A stretch of 64,000 nt of DNA, from assembly GCA_965212075.1 (NCBI GenBank), contig OZ243043.1, positions 1,178,001-1,242,000 on the forward strand, read 5' to 3'. Below, in pieces: positions 1 through 9,200 of the stretch. The notes below the pieces were generated by a model. That model searched no databases, had not been told where the DNA came from, and saw nothing but the letters and a program-made list of their open reading frames with translations. Position 1 is the stretch's first letter, and each line of letters starts with the position of its first letter. A program made the position numbers and the translations under genes. The DNA comes from CBDBUR01 sp965212075. Lineage in GTDB: Bacteria > Pseudomonadota > Alphaproteobacteria > JAPOUT01 > G958296285.

Positions 1-303
1 GTTGTCAAAGATCAAGACGCGCGCATCAAAATTGATGCATTTCCGTTCACGCGGTATGGAGTTCTGGAAGGCAAGATTGAAGATGTCTCCAACGATTCTG
101 TTGCGCAGGGAGATCAGGGTGCATTGATGTTTCCGATTCGCGTGTCGTTGTCGCAGGAACATATGGTTGTGGCAGGCGAGAAGCGGGAGTTGACATCGGG
201 CATGACGGTGACGGTAGAAGTGCGCACGGGCGAGCGCCGCGTGATAGAATATTTTCTAGATCCGCTGCTGCGCTATAAGGACGAAGCCGCACGCGAGCGA
301 TAA
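1..303 (+). CDS. HlyD-family type I secretion membrane fusion protein, C-terminal part (5' end outside window)
   Basis: The first 100 codons, open from base 1 to a TAA at 301-303, encode the end of an HlyD-type periplasmic adaptor. The tail TVEVRTGERRVIEYFLDPL followed by a basic end (RYKDEAARER) is the classic HlyD C-terminal signature. It follows a beta-rich segment (IKIDAFPFTRYGVLEGKIE) typical of the beta-barrel/membrane-proximal domain. Family role: it bridges an inner-membrane ABC exporter and TolC to secrete RTX substrates. The RTX gene at 6287-10321 is a plausible substrate, although it lies on the other strand. The gene converges on the GNAT-like gene with only 13 bp between the stops. 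Confidence 0.9.
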   Translation, partial: VVKDQDARIKIDAFPFTRYGVLEGKIEDVSNDSVAQGDQGALMFPIRVSLSQEHMVVAGEKRELTSGMTVTVEVRTGERRVIEYFLDPLLRYKDEAARER

Positions 304-316
304 TTCATTATCACGC

Positions 317-1360
317 TTACAGATTTTCGTTCTTTTTGAGAGGCCTAACATAATTCATGCCGACCAAGCGAAAGCCCACGCGCTGCAAATTTTCGCCTAT
401 GGAGGGAATTCGTTCGCCCGCGAACATAAAGAGGAGTATTTTACTTGCACCCTTGGCCTGGCTCCATTGGCTCATGGCCCTGACCATTTCGATTTCGGCG
501 GTGCCGCTTGCCTCTTCGGGCAGCGTGTAAAAGTGTTCGGCGTGGCAGACGATGTAATGAGGCGCCCCCAATGTTGGCACACAGGCTATGCCTGCGAAGC
601 CCACAGGTTTTCCATCGCGCTGTGCGAGAAGGAAGGCGCGCTGGGGATCGATTTTGAGCAATTTCTCCGACTGTTTGATGACATTGTCAATGATGGTTTG
701 TTGATTTATAGAGGCATTCTCTTTATGCACTTGATGAAAATGCACCTGCTGGAAAATCGGGCGCAGAAAGCCAAGTTCTGTCTGTCCTTGAATGATTTGC
801 ACCTTCACGCTGGGATCGGAAGAGGTTTGCGGCATAGCCTTAAGCGGCAGCGTAGTGGAATAATTTGCGCCATAAGCATAGAAGTTCATTTTTTTGAACA
901 TTTTATGGCTTCTCGGCACTTTGATTCCTGAAGTTGCATGGATATGGATTTCGGCAAGATTTCTATTCATGCACCACTGGGCCATGCCTTTCATAAGGGC
1001 AGCAGCGGCAGCGCTGTATCTTTCTTGGGGGCGGACATAATAAACGAGGGTGAAACCAGACTTATAGGGAAGGCCAGGCAGAGGCGGGGCGGCAGCAATC
1101 GACGCAATTCCGCAAGGTGCATCTTTGTGATAGGCAACTATATGGGCAATTTCTGTGTTCTTGCTGCGGAGCACCCTCCACAAGAGCTTGATAACATGGC
1201 GTCGATCATAAAAGTCGTTCTTCTCAACGATCGCTTCGCGTACGGCGAGTTCGCAAATATCCATATAACCCTCGACTCTTTTTTCTGGGCTTTGGTCGTC
1301 GAGAAGATATAGGGAGATTTTTCTGTCTTCCAGAGCGCTGACGGGTGGATGTGTGGACAT
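317..1360 (-). CDS. Tandem GNAT-like (acetyltransferase-fold) protein
   Basis: 347 residues made of two homologous halves (about residues 35-175 and 190-345). Each half has a helix followed by a strand and a C-terminal FKKMNFYAYGANYS / LQRVGFRLVGMNYV segment, like motif B of GNAT folds (AQWCMNRNLAEIHIHA versus SQWSQAKGASKILLFM). The acetyl-CoA loop (R/Q-x-x-G-x-G/A) is not clearly preserved, so enzymatic activity is uncertain. It starts 18 bp after the stop of the S8-like remnant and is probably the last gene of the RTX/S8 transcription unit. There is no good Shine-Dalgarno before the ATG. RTX loci sometimes carry acyl- or acetyltransferases, but this is not an HlyC-type toxin acyltransferase. 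Function unknown. Confidence 0.6.
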   Translation of the reverse strand: MSTHPPVSALEDRKISLYLLDDQSPEKRVEGYMDICELAVREAIVEKNDFYDRRHVIKLLWRVLRSKNTEIAHIVAYHKDAPCGIASIAAAPPLPGLPYKSGFTLVYYVRPQERYSAAAAALMKGMAQWCMNRNLAEIHIHATSGIKVPRSHKMFKKMNFYAYGANYSTTLPLKAMPQTSSDPSVKVQIIQGQTELGFLRPIFQQVHFHQVHKENASINQQTIIDNVIKQSEKLLKIDPQRAFLLAQRDGKPVGFAGIACVPTLGAPHYIVCHAEHFYTLPEEASGTAEIEMVRAMSQWSQAKGASKILLFMFAGERIPSIGENLQRVGFRLVGMNYVRPLKKNENL

Positions 1361-1378
1361 GTTTTTTTGGGTTTCTTT

Positions 1379-1573
1379 TTAAAATTTGAGAGAGAGCGAG
1401 AAGTTGAGGCGGCTTTCGGAAACAGGAGCAAGAGAGACCGGCGCAGCACCTTCAAGGCGGATCCGGCCCCAGAGGCCGAAGGCGTGATTGACAGCAAGTT
1501 TCATCTGTAAGCGGCCTCGGGTGCAGGCGGCCAGAGTAAGATACATAATAGAAAAACAAAGAATCCGGATCAT
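1379..1573 (-). pseudogene. Remnant of a fourth S8/barrel lipoprotein (signal peptide fused to last barrel strands)
   Basis: 64 codons. The first 17 residues (MIRILCFSIMYLTLAAC) are identical to the lipoprotein signal peptide of the three upstream copies. After TRGR the sequence jumps to a tail (QMKLAVNHAFGLWGRIRLE ... SRLNFSLSLKF) that resembles, but is not identical to, the last barrel strands of those copies, and it keeps the terminal Phe. The whole protease-like domain and most of the barrel are missing. The frame is open and the spacer with its AGGGGAA-type ribosome site is intact, so a small lipopeptide could still be made. Most likely it is the 3' end of a diverged fourth paralogue joined by deletion to a duplicated 5' end. 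Confidence 0.7.
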
Positions 1574-1639
1574 ATCGTTCTCCTTCTTCCCCTCTTTTTT
1601 TATAGTAATCACAGGCTTGATCGTCATAACATTCAACAT

Positions 1640-3142
1640 TTAGAAGTTAGATGTGAGCTTAAAGCTGGCGATGGTCTCGGGTTTTGGCTTGAGCGATAGA
1701 TTGAGCGATAGATTGTCAGGCCCGGCAATATCAATCTCGCCCCTCACGCCGAAAGCCCGCGTGAGCGAGAAAGACGCTTTCATCTTGCCCAGCCTGTAGT
1801 TCATTTTCGCAGTGATCTGATGAGTGTGGCCTTCCGCCTTGCGCACGAGAGAGCCTGAAGCGCGCGTCATCTGGCCAAAGACAGACTGAACATGAAACCC
1901 GATATCAGCCTGTTTGCTCAAAGACCATTGATGGCCCAGCCGCGCGATGATCGCGTAAGTGTCGCCGAAAGTGAAATCACCGGTGCCGTAAGAGCCAAAG
2001 AAACCATTCGCCTCTTGAGACAATGCTAGCGCGATATGCTCGCTCCAGATGAAGCCCATCACGCCGTCCGGTGTGGCAAAGAAGCCTGAAACGTGATCCG
2101 GCACAATCGGCACAAAAGCCGCGCCGCTGCTCTTGGACAAAAGGGAAGTGCGGCCAAACTGGTCGGTCAGGCGAAAAGATGAAGCCGTGCCGCGCAATGA
2201 CAGCCCGCCCGCGATGACTTCATCCGTGATCGGATTCCTTAAAGCGCCGCGCTCGTTAAACAGACATTCAACCGAAAAGACACCCTGCCCGAGATCATTG
2301 TCGGCTTCTTCTTCCGTCAGGATGGTGCCCCAAGGGGCCAGGGAGCCGTCGGCATTGACCGGGCGGGCGCAGAAGAAAGCCAGTTCAATCGTCTGGCGGC
2401 TGGTCATGGCCGGCCAGAGCGCGCGGGCGCTGGCCAGCGAGGCGGAGACTATCGGGGTTGAGAAGGAAGTGCCAAACCGTTGATCGATTTGGCCATTGCT
2501 CTCTACGAAATCAAAAAAGTAGGGCGCCGCAACACAATATCTCCTGCCGATCCCGCAGGCGGTTGCCCGTAAAGCCCGCCTGCGGCCAGTGCGGTCGAGG
2601 CCGGTGACGATCAAAGCGAGCCCGCTCGCGCCATATCTTACGATGTCGGGTTGAGAAAAATCTCCATCATTGCCTGCTACCGCAACGGCAGCGACATCTT
2701 GTGATACAAGCTCCTCTAGAGGAGTAAAGAGTCTAGAAGAGAACGCGTTATCGAGAGAGATGCTAATAATATCTCGGCCGGCGTCAACAAGATCGGAAGA
2801 TACAAGGGAAGAGGGAACTCCGTTCTCATCGAATCTAGTAATAGATAGAATAACAGGGTCAATCGGGCCGAAGGAAAAAGTTTGGGCAGCCTGCATGACC
2901 CGAACTCCATGCTGCTGTCCGTCATCATTGATCTTGACTCGGCTCGGGGTGGTGGAGGAGACGCGGGCGCGTTCTTGCCAGAGGCGGGTGAAGCCCGGCA
3001 CTTTGTCGCGCAGGCAGGCCCCACTATTGCTGCCCGGCAGGCCCGCAGCCGGACATTCATTCATGCCGCCGCCACCGCCACCGCTGCTGCTGCAGGCGGC
3101 CAGAGTAAGATACATAATAGAAAAACAAAGAATCCGAATCAT
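1640..3142 (-). CDS. S8 (subtilase)-like lipoprotein with C-terminal beta-barrel domain, copy 1
   Basis: 500 residues. Lipobox LAAC with Cys17, then a Ser/Gly-rich linker with six Gly. The protease-like region has HGV (His78), the oxyanion AGND (Asn158) and GTSFSTP (Ser226), spaced as in subtilisins. The usual DTG strand carrying the catalytic Asp about 30 residues before the His is not recognisable; only INDDG sits right beside the His. So it is either a divergent protease or a pseudoenzyme. Residues about 300-500 alternate polar and hydrophobic positions and end in Phe, as in outer-membrane barrels. It follows copy 2 with a 68-bp spacer. An N-terminal lipid anchor combined with a C-terminal barrel is an unusual topology. 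Confidence 0.75.
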   Translation of the reverse strand: MIRILCFSIMYLTLAACSSSGGGGGGMNECPAAGLPGSNSGACLRDKVPGFTRLWQERARVSSTTPSRVKINDDGQQHGVRVMQAAQTFSFGPIDPVILSITRFDENGVPSSLVSSDLVDAGRDIISISLDNAFSSRLFTPLEELVSQDVAAVAVAGNDGDFSQPDIVRYGASGLALIVTGLDRTGRRRALRATACGIGRRYCVAAPYFFDFVESNGQIDQRFGTSFSTPIVSASLASARALWPAMTSRQTIELAFFCARPVNADGSLAPWGTILTEEEADNDLGQGVFSVECLFNERGALRNPITDEVIAGGLSLRGTASSFRLTDQFGRTSLLSKSSGAAFVPIVPDHVSGFFATPDGVMGFIWSEHIALALSQEANGFFGSYGTGDFTFGDTYAIIARLGHQWSLSKQADIGFHVQSVFGQMTRASGSLVRKAEGHTHQITAKMNYRLGKMKASFSLTRAFGVRGEIDIAGPDNLSLNLSLKPKPETIASFKLTSNF

Positions 3143-3210
3143 ATCGTTCCCCTTCTTCCCCTCTCCTTTTTTATAGTAATCACAGGCTTGATCGTCATAA
3201 CATTCAACAT

Positions 3211-4716
3211 TTAGAAGTTAGATGTGAGCTTAAAGCTGGCGATGGTCTCGGGTTTTGGCTTGAGCGATAGATTGAGCGATAGATTGTCAGGCCCGGCAAT
3301 ATCAACCTCGCCCCTCACGCCGAAAGCCCGCGTGAGCGAGAAAGACGCTTTCATCTTGCCTAATCTGTAGTTCATTTTCGCAGTGATCTGATGAGTGTGG
3401 CCTGCCGCCTTGCGCACGAGAGAGCCTGAAGCGCGCGTCATCTGGCCATAGACAGATTGAACATGAAACCCGATATCAGCCTGTTTGCTCAAAGACCATT
3501 GATGGCCCAGCCGCGCGATGATCGCGTAAGTGTCGCCGAAAGTGAAATCACCGGTGCCGTAAGAGCCAAAGAAACCATTCGCCTCTTGAGACAATGCTAG
3601 CGCGATATGCTCGCTCCAGATGAAGCCCATCACGCCGTCCGGTGTGGCAAAGAAGCCTGAAACGTGATCCGGCACAATCGGCACAAAAGCCGCGCCGCTG
3701 CTCTTGGACAAAAGGGAAGTGCGGCCAAACTGGTCGGTCAGGCGAAAAGATGAGGCCGTGCCGCGCAATGACAGCCCGCCCGCGATGACTTCATCCGTGA
3801 TCGGATTCCTTAAAGCGCCGCGCTCGTTAAACAGACATTCAACCGAAAAGACACCCTGCCCGAGGTCTGGATCAGCCTCTTCTTCCGTCAGGATGGTGCC
3901 CCAAGGGGCCAGAGTGCCATCGGCATTGACCGGGCGGGCGCAGAAGAAAGCCAGTTCAATCGTCTGGCGGCTGGTCATGGCCGGCCAGAGCGCGCGGGCG
4001 CTGGCCAGCGAAGCGGAGACCATCGGGGTTGAGAAAGAAGTGCCAATCCGTTGATCGATTTGGCCATTGCTCTCTACGAAATCAAAAAAGAAGGGCGCCG
4101 CAACACAATATCTCCTGCCGATCCCGCAGGCGGTTGCCCGTAAAGCCCGCCTGCGGCCAGTGCGGTCGAGGCCGGTGACGATCAAAGCGAGCCCGCTCGC
4201 GCCATATCTTACGATGTCGGGTTGAAAAAAATCGCCATCATTGCCTGCTACCGCAACGGCAGCGACATCTTGTGATACAAGATCCTCTAGAGGAATAAAG
4301 AGTCGAGAAGAGAACGCGTCCTCGAGAGAGATGCTAATAATATCTCGGCCTGCGTCAACAAGATCGGAAACTACAAAGGAAGAGGGAACTCCGTTCTCAT
4401 CGAATCTAGTAATAGATAGAATAACAGGGTCAATCGGGCCGAAGGAAAAAGTTTGGGCAGCCTGCATGACCTGAACTCCATGCGGATGTCCGCGTCCGCG
4501 ATCATTGATCTTGACTCGGCTCGGGGTGGTGGAAGAGACGCGGGCGCGTTCTTGCCAGAGGCGGGTGAAGCCCGGCACTTTGTCGCGCAGGCAAGCCCCA
4601 CTATTGCTGCCCGGCAGGCCCGCAGCCGGACATTCATTCATGCCGCCGCCACCGCCACCGCCGCTGCAGGCGGCCAGAGTAAGATACATAATAGAAAAAC
4701 AAAGAATCCGGATCAT
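3211..4716 (-). CDS. S8 (subtilase)-like lipoprotein with C-terminal beta-barrel domain, copy 2
   Basis: 501 residues, nearly identical to copy 1 through the barrel and most of the protease-like domain. Differences cluster around residues 70-80 (INDRGRGHPHGVQ, two residues longer) and in the poly-Gly linker (seven Gly after CS). HGV, AGND and GTSFSTP are kept. An in-frame ATG lies 66 bp upstream, immediately after the stop of copy 3 (TAAATG). The start given here is the one that opens the lipoprotein signal MIRILCFS and is preceded by a purine-rich AGGGGAAGAAGGGG tract. The near-identity to copy 1 implies recent tandem duplication or gene conversion. Confidence 0.75.
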   Translation of the reverse strand: MIRILCFSIMYLTLAACSGGGGGGGMNECPAAGLPGSNSGACLRDKVPGFTRLWQERARVSSTTPSRVKINDRGRGHPHGVQVMQAAQTFSFGPIDPVILSITRFDENGVPSSFVVSDLVDAGRDIISISLEDAFSSRLFIPLEDLVSQDVAAVAVAGNDGDFFQPDIVRYGASGLALIVTGLDRTGRRRALRATACGIGRRYCVAAPFFFDFVESNGQIDQRIGTSFSTPMVSASLASARALWPAMTSRQTIELAFFCARPVNADGTLAPWGTILTEEEADPDLGQGVFSVECLFNERGALRNPITDEVIAGGLSLRGTASSFRLTDQFGRTSLLSKSSGAAFVPIVPDHVSGFFATPDGVMGFIWSEHIALALSQEANGFFGSYGTGDFTFGDTYAIIARLGHQWSLSKQADIGFHVQSVYGQMTRASGSLVRKAAGHTHQITAKMNYRLGKMKASFSLTRAFGVRGEVDIAGPDNLSLNLSLKPKPETIASFKLTSNF

Positions 4717-4782
4717 ATCGTTCCCCTTCTTCCCCTCTTTTTTTATAGTAATCACAGGCTTGATCGTCATAACATTCAACAT

Positions 4783-6290
4783 TTAGAAGTTAGATGTGAG
4801 CTTAAAGCTGGCGATGGTCTCGGGTTTTGGCTTGAGCGATAGATTGAGCGATAGATTGTCAGGCCCGGCAATATCAACCTCGCCCCTCACGCCGAAAGCC
4901 CGCGTGAGCGAGAAAGACGCTTTCATCTTGCCTAATCTGTAGTTCATTTTCGCAGTGATCTGGTGAGTGTGGCCTGCCGCCTTGCGCACGAGAGAGCCTG
5001 AAGCGCGCGTCATCTGGCCATAGACAGATTGAACATGAAACCCGATATCAGCCTGCTTGCTCAAAAAACCGCCTAAAGACCATTGATGGCCCAGCCGCGC
5101 GATGATCGCGTAAGTGTCGCCGAAAGTGAAATCACCGGTGCCGTAAGAGCCAAAGAAACCATTCGCCTCTTGAGACAATGCTAGCGCGATATGCTCGCTC
5201 CAGATGAAGCCCATCACGCCGTCCGGCGTGGCAAAGAAGCCTGAAACGTGATCCGGCACAATCGGCACAAAAGCCGCGCCGCTGCTCTTGGACAAAAGGG
5301 AAGTGCGGCCAAACTGGTCGGTCAGGCGAAAAGATGAGGCCGTGCCGCGCAATGACAGCCCGCCCGCGATGACTTCATCCGTGATCGGATTCCTTAAAGC
5401 GCCGCGCTCGTTAAACAGACATTCAACCGAAAAGACACCCTGCCCGAGGTCATTGTCGGCTTCTTCTTCCGTCAGGATGTTGCCCCAAGGGGCCAGAGTG
5501 CCATCGGCATTGACCGGGCGGGCGCAGAAGAAAGCCAGTTCAATCGTCTGGCGGCTGGTCATGGCCGGCCAGAGCGCGCGGGCGCTGGCCAGCGAAGCGG
5601 AGACCATCGGGGTTGAGAGGGAAGTGCCAGGCAGTTGCGTGATTTGGCCATTGCTGTCTACGAAATCAAAAAGAAGGGCGCCGCAACACAATATCTCCTG
5701 CCGATCCCGCAGGCGGTTGCCCGTAAAGCCCGTGTGCGGCCAGTGCGGTCGAGGCCGGTGACGATCAAAGCGAGCCCGCTCGCGCCATATCTTACGATGT
5801 CGGGTTGACCAAAGGGGAAAACGCCAGCATTTCCTGCTGCCGCAACGGCAGCGACATTTTGTGATACAAGATCCTCTAGAGGAATTAAGCCTTCAGAAGC
5901 GAACGCGTTAGCGCGAGAGATGCTAATAATATCTCGGCCTGCGTCAATAAGATCGGAAACTACAAAGGAAGAGGGAACTCCGTTCTCATCGGATCTAATA
6001 ACAGGTTCAAAAACAGGATCAATCGGGCCGAAGGAAAAAGTTTGGGCAGCCTGCATGACCCAAACTCCATGCTGTCCGAAATCACCGATCTTGATTCGGC
6101 TTGGGATGGTGGAAGAAACGCGGGCGCGTTCTTGCCAGAGGCGGGTGAAGCCCGGCACTTTGTCGCGCAGGCAGGCCCCCCTATTGCTGCCCGGCAGGCC
6201 CGCAGCCGGACATTCATTCATACTGCCGCCGCCGCCGCTGCAGGCGGCCAGAGCAAGATACATAACAGAAAAACAAAGAACCCGGATCAT
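4783..6290 (-). pseudogene. S8-like barrel lipoprotein, copy 3, frameshifted at a short poly-A tract
   Basis: The N-terminal reading frame runs from the ATG at 6290 (MIRVLCFSVMYLALAAC lipobox, five-residue SGGGG linker, HGV, AGNAG) and fails at FFLIS. The barrel half continues in another frame to 4783. The cause is visible: copies 1 and 2 have six A in TCAAAAAAG, while this copy has five at 5668-5672. Restoring one base gives a 502-residue protein with GTSLSTP and the barrel. Copy 3 also has an extra GGF-type insertion in the barrel (near 5061-5079). Its ATG overlaps the RTX stop (ATGA, 6287-6290), which suggests translational coupling. It could be a pseudogene, phase-variable or a sequencing error. 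Confidence 0.75.
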
Positions 6291-9200
6291 ATTGTTCCCC
6301 TTCTTCCCCTCTCCTTTTTTATAGTAATCACAGGCTTGATGAAAAACAATAGGGCGCGGAAGGCGGGCACCCCGCAGGGCGATGAAGACCTGCCTAGAGC
6401 AAGGGGGGCGGAGGAGCCAATGCTGGAGGCTCCTCTTCCTGCCGGGTCGGGTCGGGGCGCAGCGGCAGGGACGCCTCCAGCAGGCTGGAGGGCAGCCATT
6501 GTTTGAATCAGCAGTTCAACCAATCTTTGCTCTTCGGCGGCGCTTCTGGGCGCATCGCCGCTCTGTTCAACATAGGGCAGAGCGGCATCAGCGAACCCGC
6601 CCTCTTTGCCGTCAATCGTCTGGTAATCGCCGGTGGTGAAGATCACTGCCTCCCCCGGGCGGATTTCCGGCGCGGCCACAGGCTGCGCAACAAGGCCTAT
6701 TGACAGAATGCCCGCTTCTTCAAGGGTCTGGAACTCGCCGACATCGGTGATGCCGTTCTGATTGAGGTCGCGCCAGAGGCCGAACTTCTCCCACTGCTCA
6801 TCGCTGCCGTCAAAGACATTATCAAGATTGCTGTCAAAGCGGCGCAGGCCGTCAAGGTCGGTGCCGTCCTCCTCCTTAGCGTAAGTTGAGAGCATCAGCT
6901 CATCCGTATCTTTGATTAAGCCGTCAAGGTCTTTATCAAAAGCAAGGAAGGCGTCTTCGGCCCCAAGCCAGGCAGTGCGATCGGCGATGCCGTCGCCGGT
7001 GAAGTCAAAGCGGATATTGGAATCGTCAATTCCGACAAAATCGAAGCCATCCCCTCCAAGGTCCAAAATAATCGGCTTGCCTATGCCGCCGCCGCCGCCG
7101 AGATCACCACTGCCGCCGCCGCCGCCGAAGATTTCGCTGCCACCTCCGAATGGAGGGACAGGAGCAGGGACAGGAACAAAAGGATCACTTATACGCGGAA
7201 ACGGCTCGTTCTGATCCGCAAATTGGATGGTCAGCGATTGGCCTTCAAGGCGCGTGATCTGCCCGGTGGAACGCGTCGTAATATCAACATGATGGCGGAG
7301 ATAGCCGTCTCCTCCTCTGCTCGTTCTGCGGTTCAGCTGATATTCATTCACAGCCCCGACCAGACCGACAATACTGCCTCTCAGCCCTGTGAGCGTCCTG
7401 CCTTCGATATTGACGAAGACTGCGCCTTCGTTCTGCGCCACAATGGTCGAACCGCTCGTGCGGCCGCCATTGACGATCTGGCGGATGCCCTCACCTGCAG
7501 CGACACTGGCGTGATCCCCGAAGGCCACATATTCTACATCATTGGCTACCCAGTCCCGGCCTTCGCCGTTTGGGTTGCGGCTTCTAACATATAGGCCGTC
7601 CCTGCTTGTGGAGTATATATGATGATCGCGAACGTCTTCCGCAAAATAGGCCAGATCGCCGTCTCCCGCGCCGCCGTATAAAAAATCATCCCCTAACCTG
7701 CCGCCGAGCAAGTCATTTCCCGCACCGCCGCGGAGCGTGTCCGCGCCCGCGCCGCCGTATAAAAGATCATCCCCTATCCCGCCGTAGAGCAAGTCATCTC
7801 CCCGACCGCCGCGGAGCCTGTCCGCGCCCGCGCCGCCTTCAAGAACATCATCGCCAGCAGCGCCCGCAAGATCATTCACCCCAGCATCACCGGTCAAGGT
7901 GTCGGCATGCTCCGATCCGCGCAGATTTTCAATGTCGGTCAAAGTGTCGCCTTGGGCATCGCCACCGCTGGCCGTTCCGGCCGCCAGATTAATCCGCACC
8001 CCGCGCGCCGAGCCGGTATAAACCACCCTATCCACACCCTCACCGCCGCGGAGCGTGTCCGCGCCCGCGCCGCCTTCAAGTCTATCATCGCCCTCTTTGC
8101 CCCAAAGCTCATTCACGCCGCCATCGCCAGTCAATGTGTCGGCATGCTCCGATCCGCGCAGATTTTCAATGTCGATCAAAGTGTCGCCTTCGGCATCGCC
8201 ACCGCTGGCCGTTCCGGTCGCCAGATTAACCTGCACTGCGCTCGCCGACCCGCCATAAGCCGCCCTATCCACACCCGCACCGCCATCAATCACATCCGCG
8301 CCCGCGCCGCCTCCAAGTCTATCATCACCCGCGCCGCCCTCAAGACGATTCACCCCCGCATCGCCCCGCAGCACGTCGATATGATCCGACCCGCGCAGAT
8401 TTTCAATGCTGGTCCAAGTGTCGCCTTGGGCATCGCCACCAACGCTCGTTCCGGCCTCCAGATTAATCCGCACCCCGCTCGCCGACCCGGCATAAGACAT
8501 CGTATCCACACCCTCACCGCCACCGAGCACATCCGCGCCCGCGCCGCCTGTAAGAACATCATCGCCCTCTTTGCCCCAAAGCATATTCACGCCGGCATCG
8601 CCGGTCAATGTGTCGGCATGCTCCGATCCGCGCAGATTTTCAATGTCGATCAAAGTGTCGCCTTCGGCATCGCCACCGCTGGCCGTTCCGGCTCCCAGAT
8701 CAACCTGCACTGCGCTCACCGATCCGCCATAAAATGCCATATCCGTACCCGCACCACCATCAAGCACATCCGCGCCAGCGGCGCCTCCAAGTCTATCATC
8801 ACCCGCACCGCCCTCTAGACGATTCACTCCCGCATCGCCCCGCAGCACGTCGATATGATCCGACCCGCGCAGATTTTCAATGCTGGTCCAAGTGTCGCCC
8901 TCGGCATCGCCACCAACGCTCGTTCCGGTCGCCAGATTAATCCGCACCCCGCTCGCCGATCCGGCATAAGATGCCGTATCCACACCCCCGCCGCCGTGGA
9001 GCGTGTCCGCGCCCGCGCCGCCTTCAAGAACATCATCGCCCTCACTGCCCGAAAGCATATTCGCGCCGACATCGCCGGTCAATGTGTCGGCATGACCCGA
9101 CCCGCGCAGATTTTCAATGCTGGTCAAAGTGTCGCCTTCAGCATTACCGCCGCTGCCCGTTCCGGCCGCCAGATCAACTCGCACCCCGCTCGCCGATTCG

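Larger units (their letters stand above)
1574..4782 (-). repeat. Tandem duplication of about 1571 bp (S8-like gene plus 66-68 bp spacer)
   Basis: The stops of the three copies lie at 1640, 3211 and 4783, giving periods of 1571 and 1572 bp. The spacer (stop, ATGTTGAATG, a purine-rich ribosome site, start) is repeated with each copy and also heads the 64-codon remnant. Divergence between units is concentrated near the protease-like N-terminus and the poly-Gly linker, while the barrel half is almost identical. The third unit (4783-6290) is included in the array although its 5' flank is RTX coding sequence. Confidence 0.9.

Noticed and set aside
47..292. 81-codon minus-strand frame at the left edge
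   Set aside because: Antisense to the well-supported HlyD C-terminus.
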